A stretch of DNA of 64,000 bases from Pseudofrankia nepalensis. Its GTDB lineage: Bacteria > Actinomycetota > Actinomycetes > Frankiales > Frankiaceae. Shown piece by piece: positions 1-8,282 of this stretch; position 1 is the stretch's first letter; each line of letters opens with the position of its first letter. Under the pieces are notes generated by a model. The model was not told the DNA's origin. It made no database searches and was given only the letters and a program-made list of their open reading frames with translations. The stretch lies in the NCBI RefSeq assembly GCF_016786305.1, contig NZ_JADWYV010000014.1. One strand, written 5' to 3'. A program made the translations under genes and the position numbers.

Positions 1-380
1 TCGCCGGCTTCGCCCGCGTCGCCCGAGCCGAGGTCCTCAAGGTCCGGCAGGCCGTGTTCGTGGAGGCCGCGCGGGCGTCGGGGTCGCGCTGGCCCAGTGT
101 GCTGATCCACCACGTCGCGCCGCACGCCGTCGGCCCGATCCTGGCCCTGGCCGCGCTCGACGTCGGCGGCGCGGTGCTGGCGGTGTCCGCGCTGAGCTTC
201 CTGGGCTACGGCGCCGCCCCGCCCGCCCCGGAGTGGGGCAGCCTGATCTCCCACGGCCGCACCTACCTCGCCACCGCGTGGTGGCTGTCCGCCCTGCCCG
301 GCCTGGTCCTCGCGGCACTCGTCCTCGCCACGAGCCGGATCTCCCGCGCCATCGACAGCGACCGGAGCAGGCAACGATGA
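1..380 (+). CDS. Oligopeptide/dipeptide ABC transporter permease, DppC-like (5' end missing)
   Basis: C-terminal part of an inner-membrane permease of a peptide/nickel ABC importer. The reading frame is open from base 3, so the gene begins before the window. Near the start an EAA-type loop is visible (VFVEAARASG, followed by the hydrophobic helices of the BPD_transp_1 fold), which is the contact site for the ATPase. At least two membrane segments follow. The last residues are charged and cytoplasmic. The stop overlaps the next start as ATGA, so it is translationally coupled to the fused ATPase downstream, which fixes it as part of the same importer. DppC rather than DppB is inferred because it directly precedes the ATPase and from the SFLGYGAAPP-type segment. 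The substrate is unknown. Confidence 0.88.
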   Translation, partial: AGFARVARAEVLKVRQAVFVEAARASGSRWPSVLIHHVAPHAVGPILALAALDVGGAVLAVSALSFLGYGAAPPAPEWGSLISHGRTYLATAWWLSALPGLVLAALVLATSRISRAIDSDRSRQR

Positions 381-2113
381 CCAGCCCAGACAGAACCCAC
401 CCAGACATGGCCCACCCAGACATGGCCCACCCTCAGCCAGCCGGCGACCTCGCCGAACCGGCGGCTGGCCCCGCGCGGCAGGACCCGGTCCTGGCCGTCC
501 GGTCGTTGTCGGTGTCGTACCACACCGGGAGCGGGCCGGTGCGGGTCGTCCACGACCTGGACCTGGACCTGTCGGCGGGGGAGACCCTTGCCCTGGTCGG
601 GGAGTCCGGATCCGGCAAGACGACCACCGCGCACGCGATCGCCGGCCTGCTCCCCAGCATGGCCCGGATCGACGGCGGAAGCGTGACGTTCGGCCGCCGT
701 GACCTTGTCACCCTGCCCGAGCGCCAGCTGCGGGCGTTGCGGGGCCGCTACATCGGCGTCGTGCCGCAGGACCCCGGCGTCGCGCTCAACCCGGTGCGGC
801 GGGTCGGACCGCAGGTCGCCGAGGTGCTGCGCATCCACCGGCTCGCCCCGCGCCACGACCTGCCGCGGCTCGCGGTCGAACTGCTCGACCAGGCCGGGGT
901 GCCCGACCCGGCGCGGCGAGCCAGGCAGTACCCCCATGAGCTGTCCGGCGGGCTGCGCCAACGAGTCCTGATCGCCATCGCGCTGGCCGCCCAGCCGAGA
1001 CTGCTGATCGCCGACGAGCCGACCAGCGCCCTCGACGTCACCGTGCAGCGACGGATCCTCGATCACCTGGGGCGCCTGGCCGACGCCGCCGGCATCGCGA
1101 TCCTGCTGGTCACCCACGATCTCGCGGTGGCCGCCGAGCGCGCCGACCGCATCGCCGTCATGACGGGCGGGCGCGTCGTGGAGACCGGGCCGGCCCGCGA
1201 CCTGCTGGCGGACCCGAGCCACCCCTACACCCGCCGCCTCGTCGAGGACGCGCCGAGCCTGGCCCCGGCGCGCGCCAGGCCCGCGCGAACGTCGCCAGGG
1301 CCCGGCCCGGCGCCGCTGCTCGCCGTGGAGCACCTCACCAGGCACTTCCCGGGCGAGGCCCACCCGGCCGTCGACGACGTCACCTTCACCATCGGTCCCC
1401 GCGAGACGCTCGCCCTGGTCGGCGAGTCCGGCTCAGGCAAGACCACGACGGCCCGCCTGGTCACCCGGCTCCTCGCGCCCAGCGGTGGGCGGATCAGGCT
1501 GCGCGGCCAGGACGTCACCACCGCCCGCGGCGGCGAGCTGCGGGCGCTGCGGCGCCATGTGCAGCTCGTCTACCAGAACCCCTACGCGTCGCTGGACCCC
1601 AGGCACACCATCGCGCAGGTGATCATCGAGCCGCTCCGGGCCTACCGCGTCGGCACCCGCCCGACCAGGCGGGCCCGCGCCGCGGAGCTGCTCGACCGCG
1701 TCGGCCTGCCCGCCGCGACGCTGGACCGCAGGGCGGCCGAGCTGTCCGGCGGGCAACGCCAGCGCGTCGCGATCGCCCGCGCGCTCGCCCTCGAACCCGA
1801 GCTGATCGTCTTCGACGAGCCGGTCTCCGCCCTCGACGTCTCGGTGCAGGCCCAGATCCTCGACCTGCTCGCCCGGGTCCAGGACGAGACCGGCGTGGCC
1901 TACCTGTTCATCTCCCACGACCTCGCCGTCGTCAGCCAGCTCGCGCACCGCGTCGCCGTCATGCGGGCGGGCCGCGTCGTCGAGACCGGCCCCACCGGCG
2001 AGGTCTTCACCCGGCCGAGCCATCCCTGTACCCAGGAGCTGCTCGACGCCATCCCCGGCGCGCGGCGCACGCCCCGACAGCAACCCCCAGCCCACCTCGA
2101 GGAGGCCCGATGA
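377..2113 (+). CDS. Fused DppD-DppF type ABC transporter ATP-binding protein
   Basis: A 578-residue protein carrying two complete nucleotide-binding domains that energise peptide-type import. Domain 1 (about residues 35-300) has Walker A GESGSGKTT near 75, signature LSGGLRQR near 189 and Walker B LLIADEP near 208. Domain 2 (about 310-560) has Walker A near 349, signature LSGGQRQR near 456 and Walker B LIVFDEP near 475. Each is followed by the oligopeptide-transporter C-terminal extension (motifs HPYTRRL and HPCTQELL). Other bacteria make these as separate DppD and DppF chains; fusions are common in actinobacteria. The start at 377 is chosen because ATG overlaps the permease stop (ATGA). An in-frame start at 233 would run back through the permease. 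The stop overlaps the next gene by 4 bp. Confidence 0.95.
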   Translation: MTSPDRTHPDMAHPDMAHPQPAGDLAEPAAGPARQDPVLAVRSLSVSYHTGSGPVRVVHDLDLDLSAGETLALVGESGSGKTTTAHAIAGLLPSMARIDGGSVTFGRRDLVTLPERQLRALRGRYIGVVPQDPGVALNPVRRVGPQVAEVLRIHRLAPRHDLPRLAVELLDQAGVPDPARRARQYPHELSGGLRQRVLIAIALAAQPRLLIADEPTSALDVTVQRRILDHLGRLADAAGIAILLVTHDLAVAAERADRIAVMTGGRVVETGPARDLLADPSHPYTRRLVEDAPSLAPARARPARTSPGPGPAPLLAVEHLTRHFPGEAHPAVDDVTFTIGPRETLALVGESGSGKTTTARLVTRLLAPSGGRIRLRGQDVTTARGGELRALRRHVQLVYQNPYASLDPRHTIAQVIIEPLRAYRVGTRPTRRARAAELLDRVGLPAATLDRRAAELSGGQRQRVAIARALALEPELIVFDEPVSALDVSVQAQILDLLARVQDETGVAYLFISHDLAVVSQLAHRVAVMRAGRVVETGPTGEVFTRPSHPCTQELLDAIPGARRTPRQQPPAHLEEAR

Positions 2114-2679
2114 CCGCTGCCCCGCGCACCGGCACCGCCACACCCACGGCCGAGCCGGTCCCCCCGGGCGAGGCGACGACCGAGCGGCGCCTCGCGCGTC
2201 TCGAGGCCGAGCGGAGCATCCTGCGCACCTTCGCCCGCTTCTTCCGGCTGGTCGACACCCGGGAACACGAACGCGTCGCGGCGCGATGCCTCACCCCCGA
2301 CGCGACGCTCGACTGCCACGTCCCCGCGTTCCACCGGCTGCGCGGCCACGACGAGTTCACCCGGCACCTGCTCACCGTCGTGGCGCCCCGCTCCCAGATG
2401 GTCGCCCACGTGCCGGGACTCGCCGTCATCGACTGGGACGAGGACGGCCAGCCCAGCCTGTCCGCCTACACCACCGTCTGGCACTGGTACACCGTCAACG
2501 CACACCACGGCGACCTGCGTCCCGCCGACTGGACCACCATCGGCCTGGTCGAGGACGACTACCGCCTCCACGACGGACGCTGGCTGATCGCGCACCGCCG
2601 CGTCACCCCCGTCGCCGGCCTCGTCGCCGCCGGCTCACCCCCGCCGCCCGCCGCGGCCCACGACCGTCCCGGAGCGTGA
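2110..2679 (+). CDS. SnoaL-like (NTF2-fold) protein, first of two tandem paralogues
   Basis: A 189-residue protein of the SnoaL-like/NTF2 superfamily, small cone-shaped alpha+beta proteins that act as polyketide cyclases, dehydratases or ligand binders. The first helix has the typical LEAERSILRTFARFFRLVD pattern. Conserved blocks DWTTIGLVEDDY and DGRWLIAHRRVTPVAGL lie in the C-terminal half. About 20 extra residues sit before the fold. It starts by ATGA overlap with the ATPase gene, so it is co-translated with a peptide/opine-type importer. This suggests a catabolic or modification step on the imported compound (inference). It is clearly homologous to the next gene. No substrate can be assigned. 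Confidence 0.85.
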   Translation: MTAAPRTGTATPTAEPVPPGEATTERRLARLEAERSILRTFARFFRLVDTREHERVAARCLTPDATLDCHVPAFHRLRGHDEFTRHLLTVVAPRSQMVAHVPGLAVIDWDEDGQPSLSAYTTVWHWYTVNAHHGDLRPADWTTIGLVEDDYRLHDGRWLIAHRRVTPVAGLVAAGSPPPPAAAHDRPGA

Positions 2680-2681
2680 CG

Positions 2682-3197
2682 ATGACGGGCACCCTGGACC
2701 GCCTCGACGCGGAACGCGCCATCCGGCGCACCCACTTCCGCTTCTTCCAGCTCGCGGACCTCGGCGACTTCGGCGCGCTCGGGCAGGAGTGCTTCACCGC
2801 CGGCGCCGACATCGAGTACCGGATCATGCCGGGCCCGCCCCAGCGCTTCCACGGCCGCGACGCCTTCGTCGGCTTCATGCTCGCCGGGCGGGCGCCGGCG
2901 GCGGCGCGTGCGCGCGGCGGCGGCCCCGTCGTCGCGCACACCTCCGCCCCGCCCGACATCGACTGGGACGCCGGACGCCCCCGGCTCACCGGCTACGCGA
3001 CGGTCTGGCACTGGGCCGCCGCCAACACCCCCACGGGGCACCCCCGGCCGGCCGACTGGACCACCATCGGCCTCGTCGAGGACGACTACCAGAAGGTCGA
3101 CGGCCGCTGGCTCATCGCCCGGCGCCTCATCACCCCCGCCGCGGGCCTGGTGGCCGTCGGCACGCCGCCCGGACGGGGCCGGGAGGTGCCACGCTGA
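2682..3197 (+). CDS. SnoaL-like (NTF2-fold) protein, second tandem paralogue
   Basis: A 171-residue SnoaL-like protein, paralogue of the gene just upstream. Both share the opening pattern LDAERAIRRTHFRFFQ versus LEAERSILRTFARFFR and the near-identical block ADWTTIGLVEDDY...DGRWLIA. The preceding gene ends two bases before the ATG at 2682. An in-frame GTG at 2676 overlaps that stop as GTGA and is an equally good start. It is the last gene of the importer operon; the next gene is on the opposite strand. Duplicate SnoaL-like partners may form a hetero-oligomer or act on successive intermediates (inference). Confidence 0.84.
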   Translation: MTGTLDRLDAERAIRRTHFRFFQLADLGDFGALGQECFTAGADIEYRIMPGPPQRFHGRDAFVGFMLAGRAPAAARARGGGPVVAHTSAPPDIDWDAGRPRLTGYATVWHWAAANTPTGHPRPADWTTIGLVEDDYQKVDGRWLIARRLITPAAGLVAVGTPPGRGREVPR

Positions 3198-3235
3198 CTC
3201 GACCGGGGGCCGTTGGGCGGCATCGCGCGGACGAT

Positions 3236-4738
3236 CTAGGAGGGGGAGCCCGCCGGACCGGTCCGTTGCGCGGGTCCTCGTGAAGGACGGCGTGGACTCT
3301 TCTGCGGGGCCGGAGGGTGCCCGGTGTTTTCGGGCCGGCCGGCGGCGGGAGGTTGTGCCGCGAGCCGCGGCTTGTCTGAGCCGGGCTCGGCCGACGGTGG
3401 GTCGAGCGTGGCCGGTGGCGGGGCCGTCACCGGTTCGGCGACCTGTGCGCCTGCCAGGTCGGTGCCCGTGGCGCCGGGTGCGGCGGCCGTCGCCGGGACG
3501 AGCGCTGTGGCCTGGGCCGAGGCTGGGGGTCCTGAGGTCGACAGCGGTGGCCGCCGCGCGCTGGCGACCCCGGGGGAGTCCTCCGGCGTCGCCGTGACCC
3601 AGCCGGTCGCGGTGAGGGCGACGATCGTGAGCACTCCGGCGGCCGGGAGCAGGACGCGCCGCCTTCGCTCCTGGACCGCGGTCACCAGCGCGTGTCGGGG
3701 CACCTGCCGGCGGCCGGGCCCTGCCGCGGTCGGGTCCGCGGGGTTGACGGCGCCGGTGGGGAGAGGGGCGGCGGCCGTGTGGTGGTGAGCGTCACGCATG
3801 GCGGCTTCGAGGATGGCGGGGCCGGCCAGGACCGCGGCGGGTCGGGTGACGGTGCCCGTCGTCGGCGCGTCGGTCGGCGGCGGTCCGTGGGTTCGCGTGC
3901 CCGGGGTGAGGGCTGCTCGGGGTCGCTGAAGTTGGGTGAGGAGCTCCCTCGCGGTGGGGCGACGCCGCGGGTCCCTGTGCAGGGCCGCGACGGTCAGGCC
4001 GCGCAGGTCTCTGGGGATGGCGCGCAGGTCGGGGACGGTGTTGACGGTCCGGTAGAGCAGCGCCTCGAGGGAACCGTCGCCGAAGGGCGCCTGCCCGGTC
4101 GAGGCGAAGACCAACGTGAGCGCCCAGGAGAAGATGTCGGCCTTGGAGCTTGGCCGGTCCCCGTCGACCAGGAGTTCGGGGGCGATGTAGCCGAGGCTTC
4201 CCAGCACTATGCCGGACGCGGTCGCCGTTCCTGGCAGGCCGGCGACGATGCCGAAGTCGATGACCTTCGGGCCGTCGTCGGCCAGCATGATGTTGCTGGG
4301 TTTCAGGTCCCGGTGCACCACCCCTGCCTCGTGCAGCGCGCACAGCGCCTCGGCCATGCCGGCTGCCAGGGCGTGTAGCCGGTCGCCGGGCATCGGCCCG
4401 TGCGTCAGGACCGAGGTCGTCAGCGTCGGTCCTGGCACGTATTCGGTCGCCAGCCACGGCTGCTCGTCGAGCGGGTCGGCGTCAAGCAGCCTGGCCACCC
4501 GTGGGCTGTCGATCGCGGCGACGGCGACCACCTCCCGGGCGAACCGCCGCCGTGACAGCTGGTCGCCGCCGTGGTCGTCGCGGAGCACCTTGACCGCCGC
4601 CTGACGGCCCGTCGGGTCCGAACCCAGGTACACCGTGCCCATGCCGCCGCTGCCGAGCCGAGCGCTCAGCCGGTAGGGGCCAATGGTCGTCGGATCGTTC
4701 GCCCGCAGTGCCTTCCCGGCCCCGCTCTTCGAGGACAT
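3236..4738 (-). CDS. Membrane-anchored Ser/Thr protein kinase (PknB-like)
   Basis: A 500-residue Hanks-type kinase. Catalytic domain about residues 20-280: glycine loop GSGGMGTVY, ATP-binding Lys 50 (AAVKVL), HRDLKPSN with catalytic Asp 144, DFG at 161-163 and YIAPELL as the APE element. A Pro/Thr/Ala-rich juxtamembrane stretch follows, then one transmembrane helix (around VLLPAAGVLTIVALTATGW) and a low-complexity Pro/Ala-rich outer region. No PASTA repeats are seen, so the external ligand is unclear. The start at 4738 is chosen over an upstream in-frame ATG at 4792 because MSSKSG is preceded by GAGGTGG. It stands alone and converges with the SnoaL operon. Confidence 0.93.
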   Translation of the reverse strand: MSSKSGAGKALRANDPTTIGPYRLSARLGSGGMGTVYLGSDPTGRQAAVKVLRDDHGGDQLSRRRFAREVVAVAAIDSPRVARLLDADPLDEQPWLATEYVPGPTLTTSVLTHGPMPGDRLHALAAGMAEALCALHEAGVVHRDLKPSNIMLADDGPKVIDFGIVAGLPGTATASGIVLGSLGYIAPELLVDGDRPSSKADIFSWALTLVFASTGQAPFGDGSLEALLYRTVNTVPDLRAIPRDLRGLTVAALHRDPRRRPTARELLTQLQRPRAALTPGTRTHGPPPTDAPTTGTVTRPAAVLAGPAILEAAMRDAHHHTAAAPLPTGAVNPADPTAAGPGRRQVPRHALVTAVQERRRRVLLPAAGVLTIVALTATGWVTATPEDSPGVASARRPPLSTSGPPASAQATALVPATAAAPGATGTDLAGAQVAEPVTAPPPATLDPPSAEPGSDKPRLAAQPPAAGRPENTGHPPAPQKSPRRPSRGPAQRTGPAGSPS

Positions 4739-4893
4739 CCAGCCACCTCGCTTGCAGCACAGCAGATCGTCGCGCTCATGTTCGCACTTCACCAGCGCAA
4801 ATCAGGATGATCTGGGCGCGAATACCCGGCTGCTCGCCAGCCAAACAACGCTCGCGACGCGCCTAGGCGGACATCGGGACCTGACGGCGGGCC

Positions 4894-5496
4894 TCAGTTG
4901 TCGAACGGCGCGGTCAGGATCATCGTGTCGAAGCTGAAGTCGGCCACGTGGCGGGCGATCCGTGAGGTCGGCTTCGCCGCCGCCTGGGCCCGGATCACCT
5001 CTGTCAGGTAGTCCTTGAAGCCCGGCTCGCGTGGGTCCTGTTCGAGGATCGCGCCCACCACGTCGGGTGGCAGGTCACCGAGGCTGAGGCCGGCCACGTC
5101 CGCCCCGGCGCCGAGGCTGACGCCGGCGACTCCGGCGCGCGCGTCGTCCCTGGTGGCCAGTTCGAGGTGCAGCGCGATGGCGTCGCGCACCAGGTCGGCC
5201 AGCTCGGTGGGCGCCTGCCAGGCGAGCAGCGCGTCGTGGGCGACCCGCGCGCCGCGCGCCTCGAACGGGGTCACCGGATCGTCCCAGGTCGGTGTCAGGC
5301 CGAGGTCGTGCAGCGCGCAGGCGACGTAGAGCGCCTCCGCGTCGAACGCGCGGCCCTGCTGGCCGAGCAGCGCGGCGGCGAACTGGTAGGTCCGGTGGCA
5401 GTGCCCGACCAGGTGCGGTGGGGAGCAGTCGACGAGCATGCGGTCGGCGGCGTCGGCCAGCGCGGTGTCGGGGCGGACGGCCAGGATGTGGGGCAT
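4894..5496 (-). CDS. HD-domain protein (cyanamide-hydratase-like group)
   Basis: A 200-residue HD-fold metal-dependent hydrolase/hydratase. The HD core shows an early His (VGHCHRTYQFAAAL), then VACALHDLGLTP with the His-Asp pair, then HDALL and a further His (IALHLELA). Layout and length match HD proteins related to fungal cyanamide hydratase, which in actinobacteria often lie next to a GlxA-type regulator, as here. The ATG at 5496 has a CGAGGT ribosome site; the frame runs further upstream but without conserved sequence. It probably shares transcription with the regulator gene upstream (137-bp gap, same strand). The real substrate is unknown. Confidence 0.82.
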   Translation of the reverse strand: MPHILAVRPDTALADAADRMLVDCSPPHLVGHCHRTYQFAAALLGQQGRAFDAEALYVACALHDLGLTPTWDDPVTPFEARGARVAHDALLAWQAPTELADLVRDAIALHLELATRDDARAGVAGVSLGAGADVAGLSLGDLPPDVVGAILEQDPREPGFKDYLTEVIRAQAAAKPTSRIARHVADFSFDTMILTAPFDN

Positions 5497-5632
5497 CGGT
5501 ACCTCGCTTCGTGTCCGTGCTGTGGGTGGGTCGGCGGGCGCCACGGGACGGCTCCCGGGCTGAGGGCGGCTCGTCCGGTCTGCCCGTGCTCGGCGGACCG
5601 GGGGAGACACGCGGGCAGGCCCGGCGGTCAGA

Positions 5633-6763
5633 TCAGGCGCTCAGGCGGAAGCGCTGGCGGTACTGCGCGGGCGTCATGGTCAGCCGGCGGCGGAACGACC
5701 GGTGCAGGGTTTCCACGGAGCCGAAGCCGCAGCGGGTGGCGACGGCGTCGAGGGTCTGGTCGGTCTCCTCCAGCAGGCGGCGGGCGGCCTCGACCCGGGC
5801 CGCGTCGACGTAGGCGGCCGGTGTCACGCCGCACTGGGCGGCGAAGACCCGGGCGAAGTGCCGCTCGCTCATCCGCGCCCGCCGGGCCAGCGCGGCCACG
5901 GACAGGTCGGCGTCGAGGTTGTCGACGATCCACACCCGCAGCCGCTCCAGCTCGTCGCGGGCCGGGCCCGGGCCGGACAGTGGGACGCTGAACTGGCTCT
6001 GCCCGCCAGGGCGGCGCAGGTACATGACCATCCAGCGGGCGACGGCGAGGGCGAGCGCCGAGCCGTGGTCGTCGGCCACCATCGCCAGCGCCAGGTCCAT
6101 CCCGGAGGTGACGCCGGCGCACGTCCAGATCCGGCCGGACCGGATGAAGATCGGGTCGGGGTCGACGGCGACGCGGGGGAACTCGGCGGCCAGCCGCGGC
6201 GCGGTGAACCAGTGGGTGGTCGCGGACCGGCCGTCGAGCAGGCCGGCGGTGGCCAGCATGTGCGCGCCGGCGCACACCGAGGCGACCCGGCGGGCGTCGC
6301 GGTGCGTCCTGGCCAGCCAGTCGACGACTTGCCGGTCGACGATCGGAGCCGGTCCGTCAGCGCTCGGTTCCAGCCCACCGGGAATGATCACGGTGTCGCA
6401 TGGCGGGTCGGTGGCCTCGGCGAACGAGGCGTCGGCGACCAGCTGGACCGAGGCGGTGGCGCGGATCGGGCCCGCGCGCGGGCCGACCAGCGTCACGCGG
6501 TAGCCAACCGAACCCGGACCCTCCGTTCCTGACCCTCCCTCATCGCCGTCGTCGCCCGCGGTCGCGGCCGTGTCGACATCCGTCTCGAGGCTCGCGGCGA
6601 GCAGGCGGGTCGCGGTGGCGAAGACCGACGCGGGGCCGGTCACGTCCAGCAGCTCGACGCCGTCGAACACGGCGATCACGACGGCGCGGCGGGAGGTCAC
6701 CCACCGAGCATCAGACGACTGGTCCCATGGCGGCAATGACACAGTTCTGTCAGAATCTGCCAT
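5633..6763 (-). CDS. GlxA-family AraC-type transcriptional regulator (DJ-1/PfpI + HTH)
   Basis: A 376-residue regulator. The N-terminal DJ-1/PfpI-like domain (about residues 25-235) has the typical opening RRAVVIAVFDGVELLDVTGP and the nucleophile-elbow region VASVCAGAHMLA. The C-terminal domain (about 265-376) has two AraC helix-turn-helix motifs (LARRARMSERHFAR and AVATRCGFGSVETLHRSFRR). Such proteins sense small ligands and act on adjacent genes, here probably the HD protein just downstream. The start at 6763 (MADSDRT) is chosen because upstream codons lack similarity. A GTG nearer the domain is also possible. An Asp/Glu/Gly-rich loop is inserted in the first domain (about residues 60-80). 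Confidence 0.92.
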   Translation of the reverse strand: MADSDRTVSLPPWDQSSDARWVTSRRAVVIAVFDGVELLDVTGPASVFATATRLLAASLETDVDTAATAGDDGDEGGSGTEGPGSVGYRVTLVGPRAGPIRATASVQLVADASFAEATDPPCDTVIIPGGLEPSADGPAPIVDRQVVDWLARTHRDARRVASVCAGAHMLATAGLLDGRSATTHWFTAPRLAAEFPRVAVDPDPIFIRSGRIWTCAGVTSGMDLALAMVADDHGSALALAVARWMVMYLRRPGGQSQFSVPLSGPGPARDELERLRVWIVDNLDADLSVAALARRARMSERHFARVFAAQCGVTPAAYVDAARVEAARRLLEETDQTLDAVATRCGFGSVETLHRSFRRRLTMTPAQYRQRFRLSA

Positions 6764-6873
6764 CGCCAGGCATCGAACGGCCAGGTGCCGATGACGCCGT
6801 TCCTGGAGTCCTTTGTCGCCGACTGATCCCGGTCGCTGGGCGGCCTCGGTGGGTCGACCGCCCGCCAACCGGG

Positions 6874-7683
6874 TCAGTCGTCGAGGTACCCGCGGCGGAC
6901 GGCCTCGTCGAGCATGCTGTGGATGTACTCCCACAGCCGGGGCGAACCATCCTCGATGACCTCGCGATGGCGCAGGACGTCCGCGCGGGTCACTCCGTGG
7001 GGGCGCCAGGTGCTGCCCTGGGTGTGGAAGTTCAGGAGAAGCGGCTGCACCCGGTCGAGGGCTCGGGCGAACCGCGCCTCGGGCGTCTGGCGCCGCTCGA
7101 ACTCATCCCACAGGGCGCGCAGGGCCGTGGCCTGCTCGTCCGGCAGCTGCGGGAAGAGGCGCTCGGCCGCGGCCCGTTCGCGTTCTTCCTGGTCGGCGGC
7201 GGCCGCGGAGTCGTAGACGAAGGTGTCCCCGGCGTATACCTCGACGAGGTCGTGGATCAGCAGCATGCGCAGGACCCGGGCCTCGTCGACCGTGCATGCT
7301 GCGTACTCGGCCAGCACGACCGCGAACATCGCCAGGTGCCAGGAGTGCTCGGCGTCGTTCTCTCGGCGGGAGAGATTCACGAGGTTGCTGCGGCGCAGCA
7401 CCGACTTGAGTTGGTCGATCTCGATCAGGAACGCGATCTGGCGACTGAGCCGTGGGTCGGTGACATCCGGTGGGGGAGGCACCGGGCCAGGGGCGCCGGT
7501 CGGAGAGAGGGCAGAGTTGCCGAGCTTGCGCGCCGTGGATGGTTCCGGGGCGGACAGTTCTGATGATGTGCCGGCCACAGCGCTCCCGTCTCCGTCGTCC
7601 GATACTACAGCCGCGGTGATCGTCGGATGGTCTCTGCCTGGGGCGGCGGCCCTTTGTCGATCGGCTCGGAGAGCCCCCGCCAC
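6874..7683 (-). CDS. HD-domain phosphohydrolase, HDDC2/YfbR-like
   Basis: HD-superfamily enzyme of the HDDC2/YfbR type, which in known members is a 5'-deoxynucleotidase. Metal-binding signature: NDAEHSWHLAMF, then MLLIHDLVEVYAGD with the His-Asp pair, and a later Asp in FARALDRVQPLL. The length of the conserved part (about 200 residues) is typical. The first 60-75 residues are Pro/Ala/Ser-rich and not conserved. The start at 7683 is GTG in the longest frame. A GTG at 7578 preceded by GGAGACGGGAG is a plausible shorter start (234 residues). It is a single gene on the minus strand, 110 bp upstream of the GlxA-type regulator. Confidence 0.87.
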   Translation of the reverse strand: MAGALRADRQRAAAPGRDHPTITAAVVSDDGDGSAVAGTSSELSAPEPSTARKLGNSALSPTGAPGPVPPPPDVTDPRLSRQIAFLIEIDQLKSVLRRSNLVNLSRRENDAEHSWHLAMFAVVLAEYAACTVDEARVLRMLLIHDLVEVYAGDTFVYDSAAAADQEERERAAAERLFPQLPDEQATALRALWDEFERRQTPEARFARALDRVQPLLLNFHTQGSTWRPHGVTRADVLRHREVIEDGSPRLWEYIHSMLDEAVRRGYLDD

Positions 7684-8282
7684 GTCGGTTCGAACCTAGC
7701 CAGCAGAACTCGGTTACACCGTCGCCGGGTGTCAAGGTCCTCCGGCAGATCTTGCTGGAGTCGCCCGGGCGCCGATCCGCATGCACATTCGCCGATCATT
7801 GGCAGTTGACAAATCCAATCGGGTTGGTCGACTATTGGGATCGTGTCGACGATCGGCTGCAACGGAGGGCTGACCTCGCGCCGTTGCGTCGACTTCAAGC
7901 GCATCTGTAGCGCTCTGTGTTCGAACTGACGACCGGGCGCGTCCGCAGACCCTGAGCTCTGGGCATCTGGCCGCGAGCCACCCGGCCGCGCCCGCTTCCG
8001 CGTGCCTGCCTTGCCGTACCCCCACGCCCAGCCCGTCGTGGTCGGTGCCTGTCATGCCGCCTGGAAATGGATTTCCGTGCGTTCACGCCTCGCTTGTCGC
8101 GCTGCTCGCGCCTTCGTCGTCGCCGCGCTGACCGTGACCGGTGTGGCGAGCGACAGCGGCGCATCGCGAAGATCCAGGGCCCGTGGCGATCTCCGGCGTC
8201 ACCGAGACCGGCCAGGCGCCCACAGTCGGACCGGCCACCACGACCACCACACCGCCGACCTACCTCGCGAGGAGACCTGCTC
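7684..8282. other. Intergenic region, divergent promoters, no gene seen
   Basis: About 600 bp between the HD phosphohydrolase (minus) and the TauD-type dioxygenase (plus). No convincing coding sequence. It is less GC-rich in the middle. A promoter-like TTGACA at 7806-7811 faces right, followed by a perfect 16-bp palindrome (listed separately). A short GGAAAT-GG-ATTTCC palindrome lies at 8063-8076. The open frame joined to the dioxygenase upstream of 8283 is Arg/Pro-rich and unlike protein. Confidence 0.5.
7806..7854 (+). promoter_or_regulatory. Candidate promoter with palindromic operator
   Basis: TTGACA at 7806-7811, then GACTAT at 7830-7835 (18-bp spacer), resembling a sigma-70 promoter reading right. 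Immediately after is the perfect palindrome GATCGT-GTCG-ACGATC at 7839-7854, which would overlap the start point. The next gene on this strand (dioxygenase) starts about 430 bp further on, so the target is uncertain. Confidence 0.35.

Noticed and set aside
7680..7720. GGTTCGAACC, resembling a tRNA T-loop
   Set aside because: The flanking bases do not form a T-stem and no anticodon or acceptor stem is found on either strand.
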